Assembly (NCBI RefSeq): GCF_042885655.1
Contig: NZ_JBHVRO010000004.1
Coordinates: 1 to 64,000 of the forward strand
DNA: 64,000 nt
Source: Psychrobacillus sp042885655
GTDB lineage: Bacteria > Bacillota > Bacilli > Bacillales_A > Planococcaceae
Reading direction: 5' to 3'
Shown here: positions 32,673-40,617 of the stretch, one piece after another
How the letters are laid out: each line of letters begins with the position of its first letter
How positions within the stretch are numbered: the stretch's first letter is position 1
Position numbers and translations under genes: made by a program
The notes under the pieces: generated by a model
The model's database searches: none
Told to the model about the DNA's origin: nothing
The model's input: the letters and a program-made list of their open reading frames with translations, nothing else

Positions 32673-33647
32673 CTATTTTAGTGTTCCCTCTAATAATTGC
32701 TTACAATGATTATTCATTTGCTCATTGTCTAGACCTACGCCTATCAAAATTACGATAGGCTTTTTATTTAAAGAGGATGGAACCGGTGTGAATGTTGTCT
32801 TTTTGGAAGCATATTGAAAACTATAAAGTTGTTCAAAGCCTTTAATCTCAACAAACCCTTTTCCGCGCAAAACGTTATTTGGAAGCTGACTAAGCCATTT
32901 TTCAAATGCTTTTTGTTGTAAGGAAGGAAAATCCTCCACCTTCATTGCTTGTACAGTGGAATGATGGTGATGATCGTGAACAGTATCCGAATGTTGTTTA
33001 CTAATAAGAATTGATTGATAACGCTTTTTGAAAAGCATGTCGGTATCTACTTGACCATGTGTACACTTCATTATTTCCTTTTCATTTCCAGATATTTTCA
33101 TGATTTTATGTATCACTTTGTCTAGCTGTTCTGATGTGATAAGATCAGTCTTATTTAGCAGTAATATGCTTCCACAAATCATTTGTTCCTTCATTAGCTT
33201 CCGAACTTCAGCTGAACTTGAAAATACACTTTGATATTCTAAATAATGACTAGCATCAAGAACCGTAATTATAGACATTATTTCAAACTGATCAATATAT
33301 GGCTTACTCAATAGTGCTTCTTGTATTTCTAATGGGTTTGCCACCCCAGTTCCTTCTATAAATAAAACATCCAAAGGATTGCTGTCCATTTCTGTAATCA
33401 ATTTATCCAAGGTATCTTTCAAGTCATCTTGAATCGTACAACAAATACAACCATTTAGTAGCTCAACTACTTTTTTATCTTCAAATAAATGCCCTTCAAC
33501 GTTTTCTTCACCTAATTCATTTAATATAATTCCTGGATGTTGACCTTTTTCCTTACAAGATTGAAGCATGTTCAAGAGGACAGTAGTCTTCCCGCTTCCA
33601 AGAAAACCACTTAAGATAAAAACAGGGATTTTGGTAGCTATATTCAT
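32673..33647 (-). CDS. yciC: CobW/YciC-family GTPase, putative zinc metallochaperone
   Basis: The 324-aa G3E GTPase has P-loop GFLGSGKTT (about 14-22), the metal motif GCICC (about 66-70) required for zinc binding, Asp in EGTGVANP, NKTD (about 164-167) for guanine and a His-rich stretch HSDTVHDHHHHS before the CobW C-terminal domain. It is first in the operon with the ycgR/ycgQ-like genes. A 9-1-9 palindrome of Zur-box type lies about 180 bp upstream. Confidence 0.9.
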   Translation of the reverse strand: MNIATKIPVFILSGFLGSGKTTVLLNMLQSCKEKGQHPGIILNELGEENVEGHLFEDKKVVELLNGCICCTIQDDLKDTLDKLITEMDSNPLDVLFIEGTGVANPLEIQEALLSKPYIDQFEIMSIITVLDASHYLEYQSVFSSSAEVRKLMKEQMICGSILLLNKTDLITSEQLDKVIHKIMKISGNEKEIMKCTHGQVDTDMLFKKRYQSILISKQHSDTVHDHHHHSTVQAMKVEDFPSLQQKAFEKWLSQLPNNVLRGKGFVEIKGFEQLYSFQYASKKTTFTPVPSSLNKKPIVILIGVGLDNEQMNNHCKQLLEGTLK

Positions 33648-33825
33648 TAAATCTCTCCTAACTCTTAATTTTTATAATAAAACTTGGAAAGTAGTGTTAT
33701 TTATCATATATGAGGAGAATATGTTTTATCACTAGAAGATAATGCCGTGATTATAAACATATGAATGGATACAACTGAGTAGGACTATAAAATAAAAGCT
33801 AATAAACTATTTAATTGACGACTTC

Positions 33826-33844
33826 AATAGTAATCATTACTATT
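33826..33844. promoter_or_regulatory. Zur-box-like operator of the yciC operon
   Basis: AATAGTAAT-C-ATTACTATT is a perfect 9-1-9 palindrome with the core GTAATNATTAC of Bacillus Zur boxes. It lies between the yciC-like start and rpmG and shares its core with the box at 33985. Confidence 0.75.
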
Positions 33845-33954
33845 TAGGATTTTACTTCTTTTATACTTTTTCGTCAAACACAAACATGAATTTTATCTAT
33901 ATTAGATTAATAGATTAGGGAAAAGAATTTACTGACCAAATAAGTAAAGAAGTA

Positions 33955-34007
33955 TTGACAGTATTTAAAAAAAATACTATTCTTTAAATCGTAATGATTA
34001 CTATTTA
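33955..34007 (+). promoter_or_regulatory. rpmG promoter with overlapping Zur box
   Basis: TTGACA (33955-33960), a 17-bp spacer and TATTCT (33978-33983) form a sigma-A-like promoter. TAAATCGTAATGATTACTAT then TTA (33985-34007) follows, almost identical to the B. subtilis Zur consensus. Repression by zinc-bound Zur is predicted. Confidence 0.82.
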
Positions 34008-34024
34008 TAAATAGGAGGGCAACA

Positions 34025-34174
34025 ATGAGAGTCCAAATAACTTTAGCTTGCACTGAAACAGGAGACAAAAATTATATTACTACGAAAAATAAACGGAACA
34101 ATCCTGAACGATTAGAATTAAAAAAATATTCATCACGATTAAAGCGTGTAACTTTACATCGCGAAACAAAATAA
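34025..34174 (+). CDS. rpmG: 50S ribosomal protein L33, zinc-independent paralogue
   Basis: This 49-aa protein is a full L33 (ACTETGDKNYITTKNKRNNP, ERLELKKYSSRLKRVTLHRE). The two CxxC zinc motifs of C+ L33 are gone: only Cys 9 remains, and the second pair is replaced by SSRL. Such C- forms replace the zinc protein during zinc starvation, freeing zinc. The RBS AGGAGGG precedes ATG 34025. A Zur box directly upstream agrees. Confidence 0.93.
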   Translation: MRVQITLACTETGDKNYITTKNKRNNPERLELKKYSSRLKRVTLHRETK

Positions 34175-34196
34175 ATAAAAGAAATAATGAGATAAT

Positions 34197-34271
34197 GTGA
34201 ATAAAATACCAGTTACAGTTTTGAGTGGTTATTTAGGTGCGGGGAAAACTACTGTACTGAATCATTTATAA
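34197..34271 (+). pseudogene. truncated second CobW/YciC GTPase
   Basis: GTG 34197 opens a 24-codon frame MNKIPVTVLSGYLGAGKTTV then LNHL and a stop. This is the exact N-terminus of a CobW-family GTPase with a complete P-loop, and nothing follows. It lies 22 bp after rpmG, where Zur-controlled yciC genes often sit. A deletion remnant is the simplest reading. Confidence 0.8.
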
Positions 34272-34276
34272 CAAAT

Positions 34277-34318
34277 CGAAATAAACAACACCGTTCTTCT
34301 ATATGAACGGTGTTATTT
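34277..34318 (+). terminator. terminator after the rpmG unit
   Basis: AACACCGTTC-TTCTATAT-GAACGGTGTT is a 10-bp perfect stem followed by ATTTG; the T-run is weak. Confidence 0.65.
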
Positions 34319-34356
34319 GCATTGCAATAATAATCTGTTATTCTTGTCGTTTTGTA

Positions 34357-34569
34357 TTAACTAGAAAATTTTTCTTCATTTATTATCTCAATTGCCTTCA
34401 AAAAATTGTTATAACTTTCTTTTCCATAAGTAGTATTACTTTTATTAAAAAAGTAGTTAAACATATAGGATTGCGCTTGTTCTAGAGAATATCCTATGGT
34501 CTCGCTAATCAATTTTAGATAGGAAATAAAATATTCTTTAGATAAATTAGCACCATTATTTACAGTCAC
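34357..34569 (-). CDS. hypothetical protein in the arsenic island
   Basis: The 70-aa acidic, helical protein starts at GTG 34569 with GAGGTGAAGG upstream, 12 bp after the flavoprotein stop. It has no Cys and no recognised domain. The close spacing and RBS support a real gene co-transcribed with the flavoprotein. It might be a small partner protein; function unknown. Confidence 0.55.
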   Translation of the reverse strand: MTVNNGANLSKEYFISYLKLISETIGYSLEQAQSYMFNYFFNKSNTTYGKESYNNFLKAIEIINEEKFSS

Positions 34570-34581
34570 GTACCTTCACCT

Positions 34582-35961
34582 CTAACAATTTGATGCTTCC
34601 GTTCCACAACATGATTGAGTAGAATTTCGTTGAGTTAAATTAATACTACATACACCAGTTTCGGGTAATTCAAGTTCTACCTTTTTTGCTGATTCAAAAT
34701 CACCGGAAAGATGAGCCACAATAGATCTAACTTGTTCATAACCAGTCGCCATTAAGAAGGATGGAGCACGACCATAACTTTTCATACCAACAATATAGAA
34801 ATCTTTTTCAGGCTGTCTTAATACCTTTTCACCATGAGGTCGAACTGTTCCGCAACTGTGAAGATTTGGATCAATTAAAGGAGCGAGGACTTCAACACTT
34901 TCTGTAGCAGTATCTATGCTTAGTCTGATTTCTCTTATAAATGAGAAGTCTGGACGGCTGCCTGTATTTGCAATGATTTCATCAACTGGAGAAAGTGTTA
35001 CTTCATTACCTTCTGATTCTCCTGTAATTTCGATTCCACTTTTTGTCTTAGTTAATTGATGAATAAGAAAAGGAGTATAGACTTTTACTTGGCCAGCATC
35101 AACTAATTGGTGTATACGACTACCAAGTCTACCTCTTGCTTCAAGAGCGTCTTTATCTTCTCCACCGTATGCATTCTCTACTTTTTTCTTTCGCATTATC
35201 CAAGTAATTTCTACTTCATCATTTAACTGTGATAGTTCTAAAATCGTGTTAATGGCTGAATGGCCACCACCAACAACAGCTACTCGTTTAGCTTTGTATC
35301 TTTCTTTATGCTCACCATTAATATCAGGAATTCCATAATAAATGTGTTGTTTTAATTCTCTTTCTTCTTTTGTCCATATACTATCAGCGTTTATTGGATT
35401 TGGTTGTGACCAAGTTCCTGTAGCATCAATTATTGCTCTTGCTTCTATTCTTTTTGACCTTCCATTTTGTTCTAGGTAAAGAACAAAGGGAGAAGTTTCT
35501 CTTTTAGCATTTTTCATTTTATCTAAACCCTTTTTACTTATTGAAACAACTTTTGTATTCAGCAATAGAAAAGGTTTTATTTCAGGTACTTTTGCTAAAG
35601 GCTCCAAATATTTACTAACTAACTCACTTCCTAAAGGGAGTTGTTCCAATGATGGAGCACTCCATCCGTGTTTATCTAGAATTTTTTTAGCAATCTTATC
35701 GATGTTGTATTGCCATGGTGAAAATAACCGTACATGGCCCCAGTTTAAAATATTTCTTCCAACACTTTCAGCTGACTCCAGTAGTATAAAAGATTCACCA
35801 ATATTGGCTAGATGCGCAGCCGCAGCCAAACCTACCGGACCTGCCCCAATAATTGCTATAGGCAATTCCTTATTGGATTCTTTTTCTTCTTGTTCAATTA
35901 TTTTTGTAGAAGTTCCACAACATTTGCCAACGTTAATTTGTTTTAGTACAATGTTATTCAT
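34582..35961 (-). CDS. FAD-dependent NAD(P)-binding oxidoreductase with terminal Cys-Cys motifs (ArsO-like)
   Basis: The 459-aa flavoprotein has an FAD-binding GAGPVGLAAAAHL (about 39-51), a second dinucleotide fold VVGGGHSAINT (about 227-237) and NTGSRPDFSF. It has extra Cys pairs at both ends: GKCCGTS (about 12-18) and SCCGTEASNC at the C-terminus, typical of thiol-binding of trivalent arsenicals. It lies between a Cys-rich MarR regulator and a small gene, in an island with arsRBC and an ArsN-like gene. The role is probably oxidation of an arsenical or organoarsenical; the reaction is inferred. Confidence 0.82.
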   Translation of the reverse strand: MNNIVLKQINVGKCCGTSTKIIEQEEKESNKELPIAIIGAGPVGLAAAAHLANIGESFILLESAESVGRNILNWGHVRLFSPWQYNIDKIAKKILDKHGWSAPSLEQLPLGSELVSKYLEPLAKVPEIKPFLLLNTKVVSISKKGLDKMKNAKRETSPFVLYLEQNGRSKRIEARAIIDATGTWSQPNPINADSIWTKEERELKQHIYYGIPDINGEHKERYKAKRVAVVGGGHSAINTILELSQLNDEVEITWIMRKKKVENAYGGEDKDALEARGRLGSRIHQLVDAGQVKVYTPFLIHQLTKTKSGIEITGESEGNEVTLSPVDEIIANTGSRPDFSFIREIRLSIDTATESVEVLAPLIDPNLHSCGTVRPHGEKVLRQPEKDFYIVGMKSYGRAPSFLMATGYEQVRSIVAHLSGDFESAKKVELELPETGVCSINLTQRNSTQSCCGTEASNC

Positions 35962-36005
35962 TCTCTTACCTCCATAAATTTAGTGGTATTACTTGAATAG
36001 TTTAT

Positions 36006-36028
36006 ATTACTTGTATTTTGCAAGTAAT
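36006..36028. promoter_or_regulatory. MarR-type operator upstream of the flavoprotein gene
   Basis: ATTACTTG / CAAGTAAT is a perfect 8-bp inverted repeat with a 7-bp spacer (36006-36013, 36021-36028), 45 bp before the flavoprotein start. A similar site exists at 36536-36556. Confidence 0.65.
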
Positions 36029-36058
36029 GTAAATTTTTTTAAGCAAGAATTAACTTGC

Positions 36059-36505
36059 TTAAAGTAGAGGGCTACAGCAAACGCTTGATTTGGACATAGC
36101 TTGATTTAATAATTGAATAGAACGAATAACTGTTTCTTTTTCAAATTCGTTCATATGTGAGAATACTTCCTCTAAATAAGCATTCATCGATTGATCAATG
36201 GTTGTAGCAACAAATTTACCCTGTACCGTTAGGGATAAAATATATACCCTTTTGTCTATAGAAGAAGGTGTTTTTTTTACTAATTCCATTTTAATAAGTG
36301 TCTGGATTTGTCTGCTAAAAGTTGTAATATCCATTGCAATTGTGTCCGCAATTTGTTGCATAGATGGTGATGTTTGTTTGTCTATTTCATAAAGAATATG
36401 ACTTTGTATAGTAGATATATCCACTGTTCCAACTGAACAACAATTTTTATTTAGGAGTCCAAACCTACGGGTAAGCACTTGAAATAGTTCACGTTTGTTT
36501 TCCAT
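36059..36505 (-). CDS. MarR family regulator with Cys-Cys motifs, probable arsenical sensor
   Basis: The 148-aa winged-helix regulator has recognition region PSMQQIADTIAMDITTFSRQ (about 42-61) and the wing with KTPSSIDKRVYILSLT. Unusual for MarR, it has Cys pairs at both ends: KNCCSVG (about 20-26) and SVCCSPLL at the C-terminus. Paired Cys and the arsenic setting suggest As(III) or organoarsenical sensing. It is divergent from the acetyltransferase and upstream of the flavoprotein. Similar palindromes sit in front of both, so it probably controls both and itself. Confidence 0.85.
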   Translation of the reverse strand: MENKRELFQVLTRRFGLLNKNCCSVGTVDISTIQSHILYEIDKQTSPSMQQIADTIAMDITTFSRQIQTLIKMELVKKTPSSIDKRVYILSLTVQGKFVATTIDQSMNAYLEEVFSHMNEFEKETVIRSIQLLNQAMSKSSVCCSPLL

Positions 36506-36535
36506 GTTTTCACCTCTACATATAAGATACGTTAT

Positions 36536-36556
36536 TTACTTGCAAAATGCAATTAT
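36536..36556. promoter_or_regulatory. MarR-type operator in the MarR/acetyltransferase divergent region
   Basis: TTACTTGCAAAATGCAATTA contains the palindrome TTGCA-AAA-TGCAA. Read on the minus strand it matches the 36006 site at most positions (ATTTTGCAAGTAA is shared). It lies between the two divergent genes. Confidence 0.6.
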
Positions 36557-36603
36557 TAAATATAAAATTGCAATAAATATCTTTATTTTGGAGGGATTAA
36601 GAC

Positions 36604-37107
36604 ATGAATTATATGGTTAGAAATGCCTCGAAAGACGATTGGGATCAAATTAAAAATATTTATAAAGAGGGTATTTCCACAGGTCTAGCTACATTTGAAA
36701 CGAAAGTACCTTCTTCCTATGAACAATGGATCTTAAAAGCACACCCTGAATGCACTTTAATTGTATATGAAGAAAACACTACCCTTGGATGGTGTAAATT
36801 GTCAACAACATCAGATCGATTGGCTTATACAGGTGTAGGCGAAGTTAGTATTTATGTGCATCCTTCCGCAAAAAGAAAGGGTGTCGGTGATTTACTATTG
36901 AAAAATTTGATTGTGAAATCTGAAGAACAAGGGTTTTGGACTTTACAAGCTGTAATCTTCCTAGAAAATAAAGGTAGTGTTCATTTACATCAGAAAAATG
37001 GTTTTAGAGTGGTAGGCATTCGAGAAAGAATTGGAAAAATAAATGGTATTTGGAGAGACAATGTTTTATTAGAAAGAAGAAGCTTGTTAGTTGGATTAGA
37101 AGAGTAA
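36604..37107 (+). CDS. arsN: GNAT N-acetyltransferase, phosphinothricin/arsinothricin type (ArsN-like)
   Basis: The 167-aa acetyltransferase has the PAT-family start VRNASKDDWDQIKNIYKEGI then STGLATFETKVPS, the acetyl-CoA loop VHPSAKRKGVGDLLL (about 90-104) and FLENKGSVHLHQKNGFRVVG. ArsN1 enzymes of this family acetylate the organoarsenical antibiotic arsinothricin. The arsenic context favours ArsN over phosphinothricin or methionine sulfone acetyltransferase; the distinction cannot be made by sequence reading alone. The RBS GGAGGGA precedes ATG 36604. Confidence 0.82.
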   Translation: MNYMVRNASKDDWDQIKNIYKEGISTGLATFETKVPSSYEQWILKAHPECTLIVYEENTTLGWCKLSTTSDRLAYTGVGEVSIYVHPSAKRKGVGDLLLKNLIVKSEEQGFWTLQAVIFLENKGSVHLHQKNGFRVVGIRERIGKINGIWRDNVLLERRSLLVGLEE

Positions 37108-37170
37108 TCTTTATATTAGAGAAAAGTGTGATCCTTGTTCGGCTAATTGGGAAGTTTAGTTGAACAAGGT

Positions 37171-37203
37171 AATATAATATCCCCCCTTCTAAAAAGGAGG
37201 GAT
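37171..37203 (+). terminator. terminator after the acetyltransferase gene
   Basis: CCCCCCTTC-TAAAA-GAGGGATTTAAT-type hairpin (TCCCCCCTT with AAGGAGGGA). An upstream stem CCTTGTTC/GAACAAGG lies at 37132-37166. Confidence 0.6.
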
Positions 37204-37394
37204 TTAATATAGTTGTTTGTATTTTCCTTTAATGAAACATTCAACCCAAGTTCATCTGATAAGATGATACCAATTAAACTTTTTACGAAAACTGGACTTC
37301 TGCATTATTATTTCGCCAACTATTAAATCCATTAGGTATATACTTTTATTAGTTAAAAGAGAACCAAAAAAAAACTCTCAAGGTTATTTATACA

Positions 37395-37814
37395 TTACTC
37401 ACCGGTTTCAGCAAAATGTTTAATTCTGTCTCTAATTTCATTACGAACTCGTTGGAAAGTTACCCATTTTTCGGCATCAGTCCCGACCGCTTTAGCAGGA
37501 TCGTCAAATCCCCAATGATCCCGTTTAACATGAGGTGGTGTTATTGGGCACTTATCCGCTGCATCTCCACAAAGTGTGACCACGAAATCCGCGTTATTTA
37601 ACGTTTCTATATCGATAATATCTGAAGTTTGATTTGAAATATCAATACCAACTTCACACATGGCTTTGACAGCATTAGGATTTAAACCATGTGCTTCAAT
37701 ACCTGCACTTAAAACTTCCCACTCATCACCTAAATATTTTTTTCCCCAAGCTTCCGCCATCTGGCTTCTGCATGAATTTCCCGTACATAAAAAGTAGATT
37801 GTTTTTTTTTCCAT
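37395..37814 (-). CDS. arsC: arsenate reductase, thioredoxin-coupled
   Basis: The 139-aa enzyme reduces arsenate to arsenite. It has the low-molecular-weight phosphatase P-loop CTGNSCRS (about 10-17, nucleophile Cys 10), the second and third redox cysteines in LCGDAADKCP (about 82 and 89) and DPAKA with the conserved Asp. This is the B. subtilis/S. aureus ArsC class. It is last in the arsRBC operon, 14 bp after arsB. Confidence 0.95.
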   Translation of the reverse strand: MEKKTIYFLCTGNSCRSQMAEAWGKKYLGDEWEVLSAGIEAHGLNPNAVKAMCEVGIDISNQTSDIIDIETLNNADFVVTLCGDAADKCPITPPHVKRDHWGFDDPAKAVGTDAEKWVTFQRVRNEIRDRIKHFAETGE

Positions 37815-37828
37815 AATTGAAGTCTCCT

Positions 37829-39139
37829 TTAGAAAAATAATAATGAAATATAAAGTCCGAATAATGTAAGGAATAAGATTGGAATTGTTAGGGCAATACC
37901 AGTTTTAAAGTAAGTTCCCCAAGAGATTTTTACCCCTTTTTGTGATAAAACATGGAGCCACACTAACGTTGCAAGTGAGCCAATCGGTGTAATTTTAGGT
38001 CCTAAATCAGAACCAATAACATTCGCATAAATAAGTGCTTCACGGATTGTTCCAGAAGTATTCGTTTCTGCAATTGCCAATGCATCTATCATAACGGTTG
38101 GCATGTTATTCATTAGGGAGGAAAGGAAAGCAGCAATGAATCCCATTGACATCGTTGCTACAAACAACCCTTGCTTTGCAGCTTCTTCAACTATGCCAGC
38201 TAACACACTTGTAAGCCCTGCATTCCCTAGCCCATAAACGACAATATACATACCAATAGAGAAAAATACAATATTCCATGGAGCTCCTTTTATTACTGTT
38301 CTTGTATCAACAGCCTTACTTCTTCTTGCCATTACGATAAAGGAAATAGCTATTATTCCTGCTACAATGGAAACTGGTATATTAATGTATTCACTAATAA
38401 GATAACCAACTAGCAATATAGCAAGAACATACCAAGAAAGATGGAACATTCTTATATTCCTAATTGCATCTTTTGGTTCTCTAAGCTTAGATAAATCATA
38501 TGTTCTTGGTATGCTTTTTCTAAAATAAAATAATAAAATGCTGATAGTTGCTATCAGTGAGAATATGTTAGGAATAATCATTCGTGAAGCGTATTCCACG
38601 AAGCCAATATCAAAGAAATCCGCTGATACAATGTTAACTAGGTTACTAACCACGAGTGGTAGAGAGGTTGTATCTGCGATAAACCCACTCGCTATAATGA
38701 ATGGGAAGATCATTTTCTCTTTAAAATTCAAATTACGAACCATCGCTAAAACAATTGGCGTCAAAATTAAGGCAGCCCCGTCATTTGCAAAAAAGGCCGC
38801 GACAATTGCTCCTAAAACACTTACATAAACGAACATTTTAATACCGTTACTTTTGGCAGCCCTTGCCATATGTAAAGCAGCCCATTCAAATAATCCAATC
38901 TCATCTAGAATTAAAGAAATTAAGATGATCGCGATAAAAGATAATGTTGCGTTCCAAGTAATATCTACTACTTCAACAACGTCACTAAATTCAACAACTC
39001 CTACTAACAGTGCAATAATAGCTCCTCCACAGGCGGACCAACCGATGTTCAAACCTCTAGGCTGCCATATAACGAAAATAAGGGTTACTAAGAAAATCAT
39101 TGATGCCAAAATTACTGGTGACAAAATACTAACCTCCAT
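37829..39139 (-). CDS. arsB: arsenite efflux permease ArsB
   Basis: The 436-aa permease has about 11-12 helices and fits the ArsB/NhaD (ion transporter) superfamily. Motifs include FFANDGAALILTPIVLAMVR (about 116-135) and SSLMNNMPTVMIDALAIA (about 337-354). It exports arsenite made by ArsC. Its ATG overlaps the arsR stop by 1 bp. Confidence 0.93.
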   Translation of the reverse strand: MEVSILSPVILASMIFLVTLIFVIWQPRGLNIGWSACGGAIIALLVGVVEFSDVVEVVDITWNATLSFIAIILISLILDEIGLFEWAALHMARAAKSNGIKMFVYVSVLGAIVAAFFANDGAALILTPIVLAMVRNLNFKEKMIFPFIIASGFIADTTSLPLVVSNLVNIVSADFFDIGFVEYASRMIIPNIFSLIATISILLFYFRKSIPRTYDLSKLREPKDAIRNIRMFHLSWYVLAILLVGYLISEYINIPVSIVAGIIAISFIVMARRSKAVDTRTVIKGAPWNIVFFSIGMYIVVYGLGNAGLTSVLAGIVEEAAKQGLFVATMSMGFIAAFLSSLMNNMPTVMIDALAIAETNTSGTIREALIYANVIGSDLGPKITPIGSLATLVWLHVLSQKGVKISWGTYFKTGIALTIPILFLTLFGLYISLLFF

Positions 39140-39483
39140 TATTCACATGAGATACGTAATCCCTGTTGTTCTAATTCATGTAGTTTAAAATCTTGGTTTG
39201 GAAGATGATGAATCAAGTTTTGTACGAGTGGAAAAACATCACTTTCCTTGTTCAGTGAATAGATAATCCATTGGCCCCTTCTTGTTTCACGCACCAACCC
39301 AACATCTTTTAACTTCCGTAAATGTTGACTAATAGCAGGCTGACTTACTTTAAATATTTCAACGAATTCACAAACGCAATAATCATGAGAATCCAGCATT
39401 TTAAGCATTGTAAGCCTTGTTTTATCACCCAATAATTTTAATATTGTTGCAGCTTTTTCTATTTCAATTGTTGATAATTCCAT
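39139..39483 (-). CDS. arsR: ArsR family arsenic-responsive repressor
   Basis: The 114-aa winged-helix metalloregulator carries DYCVCEF (about 34-40; Cys-x-Cys, the As(III) site of helix alpha-3) and the recognition helix VSQPAISQHLRKLKDVGLV. A further Cys near the C-terminus (ISCE) may be a third ligand. It is first in the arsRBC operon. Confidence 0.95.
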   Translation of the reverse strand: MELSTIEIEKAATILKLLGDKTRLTMLKMLDSHDYCVCEFVEIFKVSQPAISQHLRKLKDVGLVRETRRGQWIIYSLNKESDVFPLVQNLIHHLPNQDFKLHELEQQGLRISCE

Positions 39484-39524
39484 GAAAGCCCCTCCTTACC
39501 CTATTTGAATATTAGTATATAACG

Positions 39525-39552
39525 ATTTACTTATATAATAATTTGCTTATAT
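39525..39552. promoter_or_regulatory. candidate ArsR operator
   Basis: Two direct repeats ATTTACTTATAT (39525-39536) and ATTTGCTTATAT (39541-39552), 16 bp apart, lie 42 bp upstream of arsR. Confidence 0.5.
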
Positions 39553-39688
39553 GTTAATTGCAACTGTTTATTTTAATTTTTGTGAATAGGATTAAATAGC
39601 AAAGCATTTTGCAGACTTGTCGGTCCAATACAGTCTTGTATTTAATTTTTGTTAAAATTTCTTGACTTCGTATCCGACTTCCTTCATA

Positions 39689-39715
39689 TTAAAAGAGACT
39701 GAAAGGTATCTTTTT
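39689..39715. repeat. 27-bp perfect repeat / TetR operator candidate, copy 1
   Basis: TTAAAAGAGACTGAAAGGTA then TCTTTTT is repeated exactly at 40348-40374. It is itself a quasi-palindrome (AAAAGAGAC / GTATCTTTT, 8 of 9 paired, 6-bp centre). It ends one base before the RBS of the TetR gene. Confidence 0.75.
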
Positions 39716-39726
39716 GGAGGGTGAAA

Positions 39727-40329
39727 ATGAACAAAGGTGAATTAACAAGGCGTAATATTATTCGAAAATCAGCTACGCTTTTTAACAAAAAAGGTTACAT
39801 GACAACATCAATGAGTGACATTATTCAGGAAACGAATATTCAAAAAGGGGGGATATATCGACACTTTAAGGATAAGGAACAGCTGATGGTGGAATCTTTT
39901 CATTTTTCTACCGAAATAATGCGTAATCATTTAATGACGAGTGTTTCACAACACGATAATGCAACGGACAAATTAATCGCATTTGTGGAGGCATTTTTAC
40001 AATTAAGTGAAGGAGAACCGATAGTAGGTGGGTGTCCTATTTTTAACGCAGCCATTGAAATGGATGATTTAGGGGTGAGTACGTTACTGCCATCGATTAA
40101 TGAAGCAATGGATATGATGATAAAATGGATGGTAAAAATTATAGAGGATGGTATTAGGCATCAAGAGTTAAATCAGTCATTACAGCCATACGACACTGCG
40201 ATATATATTGTGTCAACTCTTGAAGGTGGACTCGTATTAGACCGATTAAAGAAAAATGGGCAAATAACGAAGATCATAATAAATAATTTGAAGCAATATA
40301 TTTCAATGATTGCTACTGAGCGGCAATAA
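39727..40329 (+). CDS. TetR/AcrR family transcriptional regulator
   Basis: The 200-aa regulator has the TetR N-terminal helix-turn-helix (about 7-53: ATLFNKKGYMTTSMSDIIQE then TNIQKGGIYRHFKDKEQL) and a ligand domain with VGGCPIFNAAIEMDD, typical of the YxaF/LmrA/TetR_C group. I chose ATG 39727 (RBS TTGGAGGG); a GTG at 39721 overlaps the RBS. It is flanked on both sides by the same 27-bp quasi-palindrome, which suits autoregulation plus control of something downstream. Confidence 0.9.
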   Translation: MNKGELTRRNIIRKSATLFNKKGYMTTSMSDIIQETNIQKGGIYRHFKDKEQLMVESFHFSTEIMRNHLMTSVSQHDNATDKLIAFVEAFLQLSEGEPIVGGCPIFNAAIEMDDLGVSTLLPSINEAMDMMIKWMVKIIEDGIRHQELNQSLQPYDTAIYIVSTLEGGLVLDRLKKNGQITKIIINNLKQYISMIATERQ

Positions 40330-40347
40330 AGCCGTCTTTTTTATAAT

Positions 40348-40374
40348 TTAAAAGAGACTGAAAGGTATCTTTTT
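40348..40374. repeat. 27-bp perfect repeat / TetR operator candidate, copy 2
   Basis: Exact copy of 39689-39715, 18 bp after the TetR stop codon. Between here and lpdA (40375-40617) I see a stem GAGCT...AGCTC (about 40377-40435) but no gene I can support. Confidence 0.75.
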
Positions 40375-40617
40375 AAGAGCTAGAAGAGAATGGTGTCTCG
40401 AGAAAATATTAAAAAATCAACAGTCTCCAGCTCTTGCCATACATTCTATTCAAGAAAAAAAAATTTCCGATTTCAAATGTGGATGTCCTATTACATGATA
40501 GCAACTTTAAACAAGTAATTAAAGTTGATACTAGAGGTCACCATAATTGTGTAAAAGATAAATATTTTTGGGATAACGTTTTTCATTTTATAGTAAACAA
40601 TGAGGGGGATAAAGTAG

